Below are positions 1 through 14,924 of a stretch of DNA of 64,000 nucleotides, piece by piece (the stretch's first letter is position 1; every line of letters begins with the position of its first letter). Source of the DNA: Solea solea (taxonomy: Eukaryota; Chordata; Actinopteri; Pleuronectiformes; Soleidae); NCBI RefSeq assembly GCF_958295425.1, contig NW_026704082.1, positions 484,501-548,500 of the forward strand, written 5' to 3'. Both the position numbers and the translations under genes were made by a program. The notes beneath the pieces were generated by a model. That model was not told where the DNA came from. It did no database searches and saw only the letters and a list, made by a program, of their open reading frames with translations.

Positions 1-1806
1 GACCTTTCCGAAGGTTGCACAGGTCTGAAACTCTGCACCCGGGATAAGCCTAAATCCCTGATACACATACGGAAAAATCAGACTCCTGGCTCAATGCCTT
101 TAGGAATTATTTAAAAAAACACACCCGAACGGCTGACCATTGACTTTTTCGAAGGTTGCACAAGCCTGAAACTCTGCACCCGGGATAAGCCTAAATCCCT
201 GATACACATACGGAAAAATCAGACTCCTGGCTCAATGCCTTTAGGAATTATTACAAAAAACACACCCGAACGGCTGACCATTGACCTTTCCGAAGGTTGC
301 ACAGGTCTGAAACTCGGCTACCGGGATAAGCTTTAGTCCCTGATACACATACGGAAAAATCAGACTCCTGACTCAATGACTTTAGGAATTATTACAAAAA
401 ACACACCCGAACGACTGACTATTGACCTTTCCGAAGGTTGCACAGGTCTGAAACTCTGCACCAGGGATAGGCCTAAATCCCTGATACACATACGGAAAAA
501 TCAGACTCCTGGCTCAATGCCTTTAGGAATTATAACAGAAAACACACCCGAACGGCTGACCATTGACCTTTCTGAAGGTTGCACAGGTCTGAAACTCGGC
601 TACCGGGATAAGCTTTAGTCCCTGATACACATACGGAAAAATCAGACTCCTGACTCAATGACTTTAGGAATTATTACAAAAAACACACCCGAACGACTGA
701 CTATTGACCTTTCCGAAGGTTGCACAGGTCTGAAACTCTGCACCAGGGATAGGCCTAAATCCCTGATACACATACGGAAAAATCAGACTCCTGGCTCAAT
801 GCCTTTAGGAATTATTACAAAAAACACACCCGAACGGCTGACCTTTGACCTTTCCGAAAGTTGCACAGGTCTGAAACTCGGCAACCGGGATAAGCTTTAG
901 TCCCTGATACACATACGGAGAAAACAGACTCCTGACTCAATGCCTTTAGGAATTATTACAAAAAACACACCCGAACGGCTGACCATTGACCTTTCCGAAG
1001 GTTGCACAGGTCTGAAACTCTGCACCCGGGATAAGCCTAAATCCCTGATACACATACGGAAAAATCAGACTCCTGGCTCAATGCCTTTAGGAATTATTTA
1101 AAAAAACACACCCGAACGGCTGACCATTGACTTTTTCGAAGGTTGCACAAGCCTGAAACTCTGCACCCGGGATAAGCCTAAATCCCTGATACACATACGG
1201 AAAAATCAGACTCCTGGCTCAATGCCTTTAGGAATTATTACAAAAAACACACCCGAACGGCTGACCATTGACCTTTCCGAAGGTTGCACAGGTCTGAAAC
1301 TCGGCTACCGGGATAAGCTTTAGTCCCTGATACACATACGGAAAAATCAGACTCCTGACTCAATGACTTTAGGAATTATTACAAAAAACACACCCGAACG
1401 ACTGACTATTGACCTTTCCGAAGGTTGCACAGGTCTGAAACTCTGCACCAGGGATAGGCCTAAATCCCTGATACACATACGGAAAAATCAGACTCCTGGC
1501 TCAATGCCTTTAGGAATTATAACAGAAAACACACCCGAACGGCTGACCATTGACCTTTCTGAAGGTTGCACAGGTCTGAAACTCGGCTACCGGGATAAGC
1601 TTTAGTCCCTGATACACATACGGAAAAATCAGACTCCTGACTCAATGACTTTAGGAATTATTACAAAAAACACACCCGAACGACTGACTATTGACCTTTC
1701 CGAAGGTTGCACAGGTCTGAAACTCTGCACCAGGGATAGGCCTAAATCCCTGATACACATACGGAAAAATCAGACTCCTGGCTCAATGCCTTTAGGAATT
1801 ATTACA
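1..1806. repeat. Higher-order repeat, period 987 bp (7 monomers)
   Basis: Positions 1-819 reappear at 988-1,806 with no difference noticed on hand comparison, including rare variants such as TTATTTAAAAAAAC, GACTTTTTCGAAGG, CACCAGGGATAGGCC and ATTATAACAGAAAAC. The match breaks at 820/1,807 (A against G). The true left limit is outside the window. A unit of seven monomers copied this exactly points to recent unequal exchange or another amplification step. Confidence 0.85.
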
Positions 1807-2220
1807 GAAAACACACCCGAACGGCTGACCATTGACCTTTCCGAAGGTTGCACAGGTCTGAAACTCGGCACCCGGGATAAGCCTGAATCCCTGATACACA
1901 TACGGAAAAATCAGACTCCTGGCTCAATGCCTTTAGGAATTATTTCAAAAAACACACCCGAACGGCTGAGCATTGACCTTTCCGAAGGTTGCACAGGTCT
2001 GAAACTCTGCACCTGGGATAAGCCTAAATCCCTGATACACATACGGAAAAATTTGACTCCTGGCTCAATGCCTTTAGGAATTATTTCAAAAAACACACCC
2101 GAACGGCTGACCATTGACCTTTTCGAAGGTTGCACAAGCCTGAAACTCTGCACCCGGGATAAGCCTAAATCCCTGATACACATACGGAAAAATCAGACTC
2201 CTGGCTCAATGCCTTTATGA
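1645..2220 (+). other. Longest open frame across satellite 1 monomers (191 codons), judged not a gene
   Basis: Four consecutive monomers lack the usual stop, giving a 191-residue frame built of a 47-residue repeat (landmarks TKNTPERLTIDLSEGCTGLK and LIHIRKNQTPGSMPL). It exists because 141 is divisible by three. The same array is also open with a 47-residue period in a second + frame (8,765-9,034, 10,455-10,724) and on the - strand (1,911-2,183, 3,061-3,279, 8,288-8,506). A selected coding sequence would not normally keep several frames open. No splice structure, signal peptide or known domain is visible. The ATG used is simply the one present in every monomer. I would not annotate a protein here. 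Confidence 0.8.
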
Positions 2221-3734
2221 ATTATTACAAAAAACACACCCGAACGGCTGACCATTGACCTTTCCGAAGGTTGCACAGGTCTGAAACTCTGCACCGGGGA
2301 TAAGCCTAAATCCCTGATACACATACGGAAAAATCAGACTCCTGGCTCAATGCCTTTAGGAATTATTACAAAAAACACACCCGAACGGCTGACCATTGAC
2401 CTTTCCGAAGGTTGCACAGGTCTGAAACTCGGCACCCTGGATCAGCCTTAGTCCCTGATACACATACGGAAAAATCAGACTCCTGGCTCAATGCCTTTAT
2501 GAATTATTACAAAAAACACACCCGAACGGCTGACCATTGACCTTTCCGAAGGTTGCACAGGTCTGAAACTCGGCTACCGGGATAAGCTTTAGTCCCTGAT
2601 ACACATACGGAAAAATCAGACTCCTGACTCAATGACTTTAGGAATTATTACAAAAAACACACCCGAACGACTGACTATTGACCTTTCCGAAGATTGCACA
2701 GGTCTGAAACTCTGCACCCGGGATAGGCCTAAATCCCTGATACACATACGGAAAAATCAGACTCCTGGCTCAATGCCTTTAGGAATTATTACAAAAAACA
2801 CACCCGAACGGCTGACCATTGACCTTTCCGAAGGTTGCACAGGTCTGGAACTCGGCACGCTAGATTAGCCTTAGTCCCTGATGCACATACGGAAAAATCA
2901 GACTCCTGGCTCAATGCCTTTAGGAATTATTACAAAAAACACACCCGAACGGCTGACCTTTGACCTTTCCGAAGGTTGCACAGGTCTGAAACTCGGCAAC
3001 CGGGATAAGCTTTAGTCCCTGATACACATACGGAGAAAACAGACTCCTGACTCAATGCCTTTAGGAATTATTACAAAAAACACCCGAACGGCTGACCATT
3101 GACCTTTCCGAAGGTTGCACAGGTCTGAAACTCTGCACCCGGGATAAGCCTAAATCCCTGATACACATACGGAAAAATTTGACTCCTGGCTCAATGCCTT
3201 TAGGAATTATTACAAAAAACACACCCGAACGGCTGACCTTTGACCTTTCCGAAGGTTGCACAGGTCTGAAACTCGGCAACCGGGATAAGCTTTAGTCCCT
3301 GATACACATACGGAGAAAACAGACTCCTGACTCAATGCCTTTAGGAATTATTACAAAAAACACACCCGAACGGCTGACCATTGACCTTTCCGAATGTTGC
3401 ACAGGTCTGAAACTCTGCACCCGGGATAAGCCTAAATCCCTGATACACATACGGAAAAATCAGACTCCTGGCTCAATGCCTTTAGGAATTATTACAAAAA
3501 ACACACCCGAACGGCTGACCATTGACCTTTCCGAAGGTTGCACAGGTCTGAAACGCGGCACCCTGGATCAGCCACGCTGGATCAGCCTTAATCCCTGATA
3601 CACATACAGAAAAATCAGACTCCTGGCTCAATGCCTTTAAGAATTATTACAAAAAACACACCCAAACGGCTGACCATTGACCTTTCCGAAGGTTGCACAA
3701 GCCTGAAACTCTGCACCCGGGATAAGCCTAAATT

Positions 3735-6700
3735 CCTGATACACATACGGAAAAATCAGACTCCTGGCTCAATGCCTTTAGGAATTATTACAAAAAACAC
3801 ACCCGAACGGCTGACCATTGACCTTTCCGAAGGTTGCACAAGCCTGAAACTCTGCACCCGGGATAAGCTTTAGTCCCTGATACACATACGGAGAAAACAG
3901 ACTCCTGACTCAATGCCTTTAGGAATTATTACAAAAAACACACCCGAACAGCTGACCATTGACCTTTCCGAATGTTGCACAGGTCTGAAACTCTGCACCC
4001 GGGATAAGCCTAAATCCCTGATACACATACGGAAAAATCAGACTCCTGGCTCAATGCCTTTAGGAATTATTACAAAAAACACACCCGAACTGCTGACCTT
4101 TGACCTTTCCGAAGGTTGCACAGGTCTGAAACTCGGCAACCGGGATAAGCTTTAGTCCCTGATACACATACGGAGAAAACAGACTCCTGACTCAATGCCT
4201 TTAGGAATTATTACAAAAAACACACCCGAACAGCTGACCATTGACCTTTCCGAATGTTGCACAGGTCTGAAACTCTGCACCCGGGATAAGCCTAAATCCC
4301 TGATACACATACGGAAAAATCAGACTCCTGGCTCAATGCCTTTAGGAATTATTACAAAAAACACACCCGAACGGCTGACCATTGACCTTTCCGAAGGTTG
4401 CACAGGTCTGAAACTCGGCACCCTGGATCAGCCTTAGTCCCTATACACACACGAAAAATCAGACTCCTGGCTCAATGCCTTTAGGAATTATTACAAAAAA
4501 CACACCCGAACGGCTGACCTTTGACCTTTCCAAAGGTTGCACAGGTCTGAAACTCGGCACCCTGGATTAGCCTTAGTCCCTGATACACATACGGAAAAAT
4601 CAGACTCCTGGCTTAATGCCTTTAGGAATTATTACAAAAAACACACCCGAACGGCTGACCATTGACCTTTTCCGAAAGTTGCACAGGTCTGAAACTCGGC
4701 AACCGGGATAAGCTTTAGTCCCTGATACACATACAGAAAAATCAGACTCCTGGCTCAATGCCTTTAGGAATTATTACAAAAAACACACCCGAACAGCTGA
4801 CCATTGACCTTTCCGAAGGTTGCACAGGTCTGGAACTCGGCACCCTAGATTAGCCTTAGTCCCTGATGCACATACGGAAAAATCAGACTCCTGGCTCAAT
4901 GCCTTTAGGAATTATTACAAAAAACACACCCGAACGGCTGACCTTTGACCTTTCCGAAAGTTGCACAGGTCTGAAACTCGGCAACCGGGATAAGCTTTAG
5001 TCCCTGATACACATACGGAGAAAACAGACTCCTGACTCAATGCCTTTAGGAATTATTAAAAAAAACACACCCGAACGGCTGACCATTGACTTTTTTGAAG
5101 GTTGCACAAGCCTGAAACTCTGCACCCGGGATAAGCCTCAATCCCTGATTCACATACGGAAAAATCAGACTCCTGGCTCAATGCCTTTAGGAATTATTAC
5201 AAAAAACACACCCGAACGGCTGACCATTGACCTTTCCGAAGGTTGCACAGGTCTGAAACTCGGCTACCGGGATAAGCTTTAGTCCCTGATACACATACGG
5301 AAAAATCAGACTCCTGACTCAATGACTTTAGGAATTATTACAAAAAACACACCCGAACGACTGACTATTGACCTTTCCGAAGGTTGCACAGGTCTGAAAC
5401 TCTGCACCCGGGATAGGCCTAAATCCCTGATACACATACGGAAAAATCAGACTCCTGGCTCAATGCCTTTAGGAATTATTACAGAAAACACACCCGAACG
5501 GCTGACCATTGACCTTTCCGAAGGTTGCACAGGTCTGAAACTCGGCACCCGGGATAAGCCTGAATCCCTGATACACATACGGAAAAATCAGACTCCTGGC
5601 TCAATGCCTTTAGGAATTATTACAAAAAACACACCCGAACGGCTGACCATTGACCTTTCCGAAGGTTGCACAAGCCTGAAACTCTGCACCCTGGATAAGC
5701 CTAAATCCCTGATACACATACGGAAAAATCAGACTCCTGGCTCAATGCCTTTAGGAATTATTACAAAAAACACACCCGAACGGCTGACCATTGACCTTTC
5801 CGAAGGTTGCACAAGCCTGAAACTCTGCACCCGGGATAAGCTTTAGTCCCTGATACACATACGGAGAAAACAGACTCCTGACTCAATGCCTTTAGGAATT
5901 ATTACAAAAAACACACCCGAACAGCTGACCATTGACCTTTCCGAATGTTGCACAGGTCTGAAACTCTGCACCCGGGATAAGCCTAAATCCCTGATACACA
6001 TACGGAAAAATCAGACTCCTGGCTCAATGCCTTTAGGAATTATTACAAAAAACACACCCGAACTGCTGACCTTTGACCTTTCCGAAGGTTGCACAGGTCT
6101 GAAACTCGGCAACCGGGATAAGCTTTAGTCCCTGATACACATACGGAGAAAACAGACTCCTGACTCAATGCCTTTAGGAATTATTACAAAAAACACACCC
6201 GAACAGCTGACCATTGACCTTTCCGAATGTTGCACAGGTCTGAAACTCTGCACCCGGGATAAGCCTAAATCCCTGATACACATACGGAAAAATCAGACTC
6301 CTGGCTCAATGCCTTTAGGAATTATTACAAAAAACACACCCGAACGGCTGACCATTGACCTTTCCGAAGGTTGCACAGGTCTGAAACTCGGCACCCTGGA
6401 TCAGCCTTAGTCCCTATACACACACGAAAAATCAGACTCCTGGCTCAATGCCTTTAGGAATTATTACAAAAAACACACCCGAACGGCTGACCTTTGACCT
6501 TTCCAAAGGTTGCACAGGTCTGAAACTCGGCACCCTGGATTAGCCTTAGTCCCTGATACACATACGGAAAAATCAGACTCCTGGCTTAATGCCTTTAGGA
6601 ATTATTACAAAAAACACACCCGAACGGCTGACCATTGACCTTTTCCGAAAGTTGCACAGGTCTGAAACTCGGCAACCGGGATAAGCTTTAGTCCCTGATA

Positions 6701-7784
6701 CACATACAGAAAAATCAGACTCCTGGCTCAATGCCTTTAGGAATTATTACAAAAAACACACCCGAACGGCTGACCATTGACCTTTCCGAAGGTTGCACAG
6801 GTCTGGAACTCGGCACCCTAGATTAGCCTTAGTCCCTGATGCACATACGGAAAAATCAGACTCCTGGCTCAATGCCTTTAGGAATTATTACAAAAAACAC
6901 ACCCGAACGGCTGACCTTTGACCTTTCCGAAAGTTGCACAGGTCTGAAACTCGGCAACCGGGATAAGCTTTAGTCCCTGATACACATACGGAGAAAACAG
7001 ACTCCTGACTCAATGCCTTTAGGAATTATTAAAAAAAACACACCCGAACGGCTGACCATTGACTTTTTTGAAGGTTGCACAAGCCTGAAACTCTGCACCC
7101 GGGATAAGCCTCAATCCCTGATTCACATACGGAAAAATCAGACTCCTGGCTCAATGCCTTTAGGAATTATTACAAAAAACACACCCGAACGGCTGACCAT
7201 TGACCTTTCCGAAGGTTGCACAGGTCTGAAACTCGGCTACCGGGATAAGCTTTAGTCCCTGATACACATACGGAAAAATCAGACTCCTGACTCAATGACT
7301 TTAGGAATTATTACAAAAAACACACCCGAACGACTGACTATTGACCTTTCCGAAGGTTGCACAGGTCTGAAACTCTGCACCCGGGATAGGCCTAAATCCC
7401 TGATACACATACGGAAAAATCAGACTCCTGGCTCAATGCCTTTAGGAATTATTACAGAAAACACACCCGAACGGCTGACCATTGACCTTTCCGAAGGTTG
7501 CACAGGTCTGAAACTCGGCACCCGGGATAAGCCTGAATCCCTGATACACATACGGAAAAATCAGACTCCTGGCTCAATGCCTTTAGGAATTATTACAAAA
7601 AACACACCCGAACGGCTGACCATTGACCTTTCCGAAGGTTGCACAAGCCTGAAACTCTGCACCCTGGATAAGCCTAAATCCCTGATACACATACGGAAAA
7701 ATCAGACTCCTGGCTCAATGCCTTTAGGAATTATTACAAAAAACACACCCGAACGGCTGACCATTGACCTTTCCGAAGGTTGCA
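3735..7784. repeat. Higher-order repeat, period 1,973 bp (14 monomers), about two copies
   Basis: The block from about 3,735 to 5,811 is repeated at 5,708-7,784. The period is one base short of 14 x 141 because each copy carries the same 2-bp loss (4,438 and 6,411) and the same 1-bp gain (4,668 and 6,641). One substitution was seen between copies (GAACAGCTG near 4,795 against GAACGGCTG near 6,768). A shorter part of the same block recurs from about 10,957 and from about 14,058, so this arrangement has been copied several times. Confidence 0.85.
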
Positions 7785-10700
7785 CAGGTCTGAAACTCAG
7801 CTACCGGGATAAGCTTTAGTCCCTGATACACATACAGAAAAATCAGACTCCTGACTCAATGACTTTAGGAATTATTACAAAAAACACACCCGAACGACTG
7901 ACTATTGACCTTTCCGAAGGTTGCACAGGTCTGAAACTCTGCACCCGGGATAGGCCTAAATCCCTGATACACATACGGAAAAATCAGACTCCTGGCTCAA
8001 TGCCTTTAGGAATTATTACAAAAAACACACCCGAACGGCTGACCATTGACCTTTCCGAAGGTTGCACAGGTCTGGAACTCGGCACGCTAGATTAGCCTTA
8101 GTCCCTGATGCACATACGGAAAAATCAGACTCCTGGCTCAATGCCTTTAGGAATTATTACAAAAAACACACCCGAACGGCTGACCTTTGACCTTTCCGAA
8201 GGTTGCACAGGTCTGAAACTCGGCAACCGGGATAAGCTTTAGTCCCTGATACACATACGGAGAAAACAGACTCCTGACTCAATGCCTTTAGGAATTATTA
8301 CAAAAAACACCCGAACGGCTGACCATTGACCTTTCCGAAGGTTGCACAGGTCTGAAACTCTGCACCCGGGATAAGCCTAAATCCCTGATACACATACGGA
8401 AAAATTTGACTCCTGGCTCAATGCCTTTAGGAATTATTACAAAAAACACACCCGAACAGCTGACCTTTGACCTTTCCGAAGGTTGCACAGGTCTGAAACT
8501 CGGCAACCGGGATAAGCTTTAGTCCCTGATACACATACGGAGAAAACAGACTCCTGACTCAATGCCTTTAGGAATTATTACAAAAAACACACCCGAACGG
8601 CTGACCATTGACCTTTCCGAATGTTGCACAGGTCTGAAACTCTGCACCCGGGATAAGCCTAAATCCCTGATACACATACGGAAAAATCAGACTCCTGGCT
8701 CAATGCCTTTAGGAATTATTACAAAAAACACACCCGAACGGCTGACCATTGACCTTTCCGAAGGTTGCACAGGTCTGAAACTCGGCACCCTGGATCAGCC
8801 TTAGTCCCTGATACACACACGGAAAAATCAGACTCCTGGCTCAATGCCTTTAGGAATTATTACAAAAAACACACCCGAACGGCTGACCATTTACCTTTCC
8901 GAAGGTTGCACAGGTCTGAAACGCGGCACCCTGGATCAGCCTTAATCCCTGATACACATACAGAAAAATCAGACTCCTGGCTCAATGCCTTTAAGAATTA
9001 TTACAAAAAACACACCCGAACGGCTGACCATTGACCTTTCCGAAGGTTGCACAAGCCTGAAACTCTGCACCCGGGATAAGCCTAAATTCCTGATACACAT
9101 ACGGAAAAATCAGACTCCTGGCTCAATGCCTTTAGGAATTATTACAAAAAACACACCCGAACGGCTGACCATTGACCTTTCCGAAGGTTGCACAAGCCTG
9201 AAACTCTGCACCCGGGATAAGCTTTAGTCCCTGATACACATACGGAGAAAACAGACTCCTGACTCAATGCCTTTAGGAATTATTACAAAAAACACACCCG
9301 AACAGCTGACCATTGACCTTTCCGAATGTTGCACAGGTCTGAAACTCTGCACCCGGGATAAGCCTAAATCCCTGATACACATACGGAAAAATCAGACTCC
9401 TGGCTCAATGCCTTTAGGAATTATTACAAAAAACACACCCGAACGGCTGACCATTGACCTTTCCGAAGGTTGCACAGGTCTGAAACTCAGCTACCGGGAT
9501 AAGCTTTAGTCCCTGATACACATACAGAAAAATCAGACTCCTGACTCAATGACTTTAGGAATTATTACAAAAAACACACCCGAACGACTGACTATTGACC
9601 TTTCCGAAGGTTGCACAGGTCTGAAACTCTGCACCCGGGATAGGCCTAAATCCCTGATACACATACGGAAAAATCAGACTCCTGGCTCAATGCCTTTAGG
9701 AATTATTACAAAAAACACACCCGAACGGCTGACCATTGACCTTTCCGAAGGTTGCACAGGTCTGGAACTCGGCACGCTAGATTAGCCTTAGTCCCTGATG
9801 CACATACGGAAAAATCAGACTCCTGGCTCAATGCCTTTAGGAATTATTACAAAAAACACACCCGAACGGCTGACCTTTGACCTTTCCGAAGGTTGCACAG
9901 GTCTGAAACTCGGCAACCGGGATAAGCTTTAGTCCCTGATACACATACGGAGAAAACAGACTCCTGACTCAATGCCTTTAGGAATTATTACAAAAAACAC
10001 CCGAACGGCTGACCATTGACCTTTCCGAAGGTTGCACAGGTCTGAAACTCTGCACCCGGGATAAGCCTAAATCCCTGATACACATACGGAAAAATTTGAC
10101 TCCTGGCTCAATGCCTTTAGGAATTATTACAAAAAACACACCCGAACAGCTGACCTTTGACCTTTCCGAAGGTTGCACAGGTCTGAAACTCGGCAACCGG
10201 GATAAGCTTTAGTCCCTGATACACATACGGAGAAAACAGACTCCTGACTCAATGCCTTTAGGAATTATTACAAAAAACACACCCGAACGGCTGACCATTG
10301 ACCTTTCCGAATGTTGCACAGGTCTGAAACTCTGCACCCGGGATAAGCCTAAATCCCTGATACACATACGGAAAAATCAGACTCCTGGCTCAATGCCTTT
10401 AGGAATTATTACAAAAAACACACCCGAACGGCTGACCATTGACCTTTCCGAAGGTTGCACAGGTCTGAAACTCGGCACCCTGGATCAGCCTTAGTCCCTG
10501 ATACACACACGGAAAAATCAGACTCCTGGCTCAATGCCTTTAGGAATTATTACAAAAAACACACCCGAACGGCTGACCATTTACCTTTCCGAAGGTTGCA
10601 CAGGTCTGAAACGCGGCACCCTGGATCAGCCTTAATCCCTGATACACATACAGAAAAATCAGACTCCTGGCTCAATGCCTTTAAGAATTATTACAAAAAA

Positions 10701-11133
10701 CACACCCGAACGGCTGACCATTGACCTTTCCGAAGGTTGCACAAGCCTGAAACTCTGCACCCGGGATAAGCCTAAATTCCTGATACACATACGGAAAAAT
10801 CAGACTCCTGGCTCAATGCCTTTAGGAATTATTACAAAAAACACACCCGAACGGCTGACCATTGACCTTTCCGAAGGTTGCACAAGCCTGAAACTCTGCA
10901 CCCGGGATAAGCTTTAGTCCCTGATACACATACGGAGAAAACAGACTCCTGACTCAATGCCTTTAGGAATTATTACAAAAAACACACCCGAACAGCTGAC
11001 CATTGACCTTTCCGAATGTTGCACAGGTCTGAAACTCTGCACCCGGGATAAGCCTAAATCCCTGATACACATACGGAAAAATCAGACTCCTGGCTCAATG
11101 CCTTTAGGAATTATTACAAAAAACACACCCGAA
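7666..11133. repeat. Higher-order repeat, period 1,690 bp (12 monomers), about two copies
   Basis: The stretch 7,666-9,440 matches 9,356-11,130 at a distance of 1,690 bp, which is 12 monomers less the 2-bp loss carried by one of them (8,300 and 9,990). Rare markers repeat in order: CAGCTACCGG, GCACGCTAGATTAGCC, AAAATTTGACTCC and TTTAAGAATTATT. The left limit is a G/T difference at 7,665/9,355; the right limit is GAACGG against GAACTG at about 9,441/11,131. It directly follows and slightly overlaps the 1,973-bp block. Confidence 0.85.
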
Positions 11134-12758
11134 CTGCTGACCTTTGACCTTTCCGAAGGTTGCACAGGTCTGAAACTCGGCAACCGGGATAAGCTTTAGT
11201 CCCTGATACACATACGGAGAAAACAGACTCCTGACTCAATGCCTTTAGGAATTATTACAAAAAACACACCCGAACAGCTGACCATTGACCTTTCCGAATG
11301 TTGCACAGGTCTGAAACTCTGCACCCGGGATAAGCCTAAATCCCTGATACACATACGGAAAAATCAGACTCCTGGCTCAATGCCTTTAGGAATTATTACA
11401 AAAAACACACCCGAACGGCTGACCATTGACCTTTCCGAAGGTTGCACAGGTCTGAAACTCGGCACCCTGGATCAGCCTTAGTCCCTATACACACACGAAA
11501 AATCAGACTCCTGGCTCAATGCCTTTAGGAATTATTACAAAAAACACACCCGAACGGCTGACCTTTGACCTTTCCAAAGGTTGCACAGGTCTGAAACTCG
11601 GCACCCTGGATTAGCCTTAGTCCCTGATACACATACGGAAAAATCAGACTCCTGGCTTAATGCCTTTAGGAATTATTACAAAAAACACACCCGAACGGCT
11701 GACCATTGACCTTTTCCGAAAGTTGCACAGGTCTGAAACTCGGCAACCGGGATAAGCTTTAGTCCCTGATACACATACAGAAAAATCAGACTCCTGGCTC
11801 AATGCCTTTAGGAATTATTACAAAAAACACACCCGAACGGCTGACCATTGACCTTTCCGAAGGTTGCACAGGTCTGGAACTCGGCACCCTAGATTAGCCT
11901 TAGTCCCTGATGCACATACGGAAAAATCAGACTCCTGGCTCAATGCCTTTAGGAATTATTACAAAAAACACACCCGAACGGCTGACCTTTGACCTTTCCG
12001 AAAGTTGCACAGGTCTGAAACTCGGCAACCGGGATAAGCTTTAGTCCCTGATACACATACGGAGAAAACAGACTCCTGACTCAATGCCTTTAGGAATTAT
12101 TAAAAAAAACACACCCGAACGGCTGACCATTGACTTTTTTGAAGGTTGCACAAGCCTGAAACTCTGCACCCGGGATAAGCCTAAATCCCTGATACACATA
12201 CGGAAAAATCAGACTCCTGGCTCAATGCCTTTAGGAATTATTACAAAAAACACACCCGAACGGCTGACCATTGACCTTTCCGAAGGTTGCACAAGCCTGA
12301 AACTCTGCACCCGGGATAAGCCTAAATCCCTGATACACATACGGAAAAATCAGACTCCTGGCTCAATGCCTTTAGGAATTATTACAAAAAACACACCCGA
12401 ACGGCTGACCATTGACCTTTCCGAAGGTTGCACAGGTCTGAAACTCAGCTACCGGGATAAGCTTTAGTCCCTGATACACATACAGAAAAATCAGACTCCT
12501 GACTCAATGACTTTAGGAATTATTACAAAAAACACACCCGAACGACTGACTATTGACCTTTCCGAAGGTTGCACAGGTCTGAAACTCTGCACCCGGGATA
12601 GGCCTAAATCCCTGATACACATACGGAAAAATCAGACTCCTGGCTCAATGCCTTTAGGAATTATTACAAAAAACACACCCGAACGGCTGACCATTGACCT
12701 TTCCGAAGGTTGCACAGGTCTGGAACTCGGCACGCTAGATTAGCCTTAGTCCCTGATG

Positions 12759-14559
12759 CACATACGGAAAAATCAGACTCCTGGCTCAATGCCTTTAGGA
12801 ATTATTACAAAAAACACACCCGAACGGCTGACCATTGACCTTTCCGAAGGTTGCACAGGTCTGAAACGCGGCACCCTGGATCAGCCTTAATCCCTGATAC
12901 ACATACAGAAAAATCAGACTCCTGGCTCAATGCCTTTAAGAATTATTACAAAAAACACACCCGAACGGCTGACCATTGACCTTTCCGAAGGTTGCACAAG
13001 CCTGAAACTCTGCACCCGGGATAAGCCTAAATTCCTGATACACATAAGGAAAAATCAGACTCCTGGCTCAATGCCTTTAGGAATTATTACAAAAAACACA
13101 CCCGAACGGCTGACCATTGACCTTTCCGAAGGTTGCACAAGCCTGAAACTCTGCACCCGGGATAAGCTTTAGTCCCTGATACACATACGGAGAAAACAGA
13201 CTCCTGACTCAATGCCTTTAGGAATTATTACAAAAAACACACCCGAACAGCTGACCATTGACCTTTCCGAATGTTGCACAGGTCTGAAACTCTGCACCCG
13301 GGATAAGCCTAAATCCCTGATACACATACGGAAAAATCAGACTCCTGGCTCAATGCCTTTAGGAATTATTACAAAAAACACACCCGAACTGCTGACCTTT
13401 GACCTTTCCGAAGGTTGCACAGGTCTGAAACTCGGCAACCGGGATAAGCTTTAGTCCCTGATACACATACGGAGAAAACAGACTCCTGACTCAATGCCTT
13501 TAGGAATTATTACAAAAAACACACCCGAACAGCTGACCATTGACCTTTCCGAATGTTGCACAGGTCTGAAACTCTGCACCCGGGATAAGCCTAAATCCCT
13601 GATACACATACGGAAAAATCAGACTCCTGGCTCAATGCCTTTAGGAATTATTACAAAAAACACACCCGAACGGCTGACCATTGACCTTTCCGAAGGTTGC
13701 ACAGGTCTGAAACGCGGCACCCTGGATCAGCCTTAATCCCTGATACACATACAGAAAAATCAGACTCCTGGCTCAATGCCTTTAAGAATTATTACAAAAA
13801 ACACACCCGAACGGCTGACCATTGACCTTTCCGAAGGTTGCACAAGCCTGAAACTCTGCACCCGGGATAAGCCTAAATTCCTGATACACATACGGAAAAA
13901 TCAGACTCCTGGCTCAATGCCTTTAGGAATTATTACAAAAAACACACCCGAACGGCTGACCATTGACCTTTCCGAAGGTTGCACAAGCCTGAAACTCTGC
14001 ACCCGGGATAAGCTTTAGTCCCTGATACACATACGGAGAAAACAGACTCCTGACTCAATGCCTTTAGGAATTATTACAAAAAACACACCCGAACAGCTGA
14101 CCATTGACCTTTCCGAATGTTGCACAGGTCTGAAACTCTGCACCCGGGATAAGCCTAAATCCCTGATACACATACGGAAAAATCAGACTCCTGGCTCAAT
14201 GCCTTTAGGAATTATTACAAAAAACACACCCGAACTGCTGACCTTTGACCTTTCCGAAGGTTGCACAGGTCTGAAACTCGGCAACCGGGATAAGCTTTAG
14301 TCCCTGATACACATACGGAGAAAACAGACTCCTGACTCAATGCCTTTAGGAATTATTACAAAAAACACACCCGAACAGCTGACCATTGACCTTTCCGAAT
14401 GTTGCACAGGTCTGAAACTCTGCACCCGGGATAAGCCTAAATCCCTGATACACATACGGAAAAATCAGACTCCTGGCTCAATGCCTTTAGGAATTATTAC
14501 AAAAAACACACCCGAACGGCTGACCATTGACCTTTCCGAAGGTTGCACAGGTCTGAAAC
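12759..14559. repeat. Higher-order repeat, period 846 bp (6 monomers), about 2.1 copies
   Basis: Positions 12,759-13,713 match 13,605-14,559 at 846 bp. One difference was seen (A at 13,047, C at 13,893). The unit is three 282-bp dimers, each of one stop-free and one stop-bearing monomer. Confidence 0.85.
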
Positions 14560-14924
14560 TCGGCACCCTGGATCAGCCTTAGTCCCTATACACACACGAA
14601 AAATCAGACTCCTGGCTCAATGCCTTTAGGAATTATTACAAAAAACACACCCGAACGGCTGACCTTTGACCTTTCCAAAGGTTGCACAGGTCTGAAACTC
14701 GGCACCCTGGATTAGCCTTAGTCCCTGATACACATACGGAAAAATCAGACTCCTGGCTTAATGCCTTTAGGAATTATTACAAAAAACACACCCGAACGGC
14801 TGACCATTGACCTTTTCCGAAAGTTGCACAGGTCTGAAACTCGGCAACCGGGATAAGCTTTAGTCCCTGATACACATACAGAAAAATCAGACTCCTGGCT
14901 CAATGCCTTTAGGAATTATTACAA

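Noticed and set aside
1911..10196. Minus-strand open frames of 72-90 codons as genes
   Set aside because: They are the antisense reading of the same 141-bp repeat with the same 47-residue period and no independent support.
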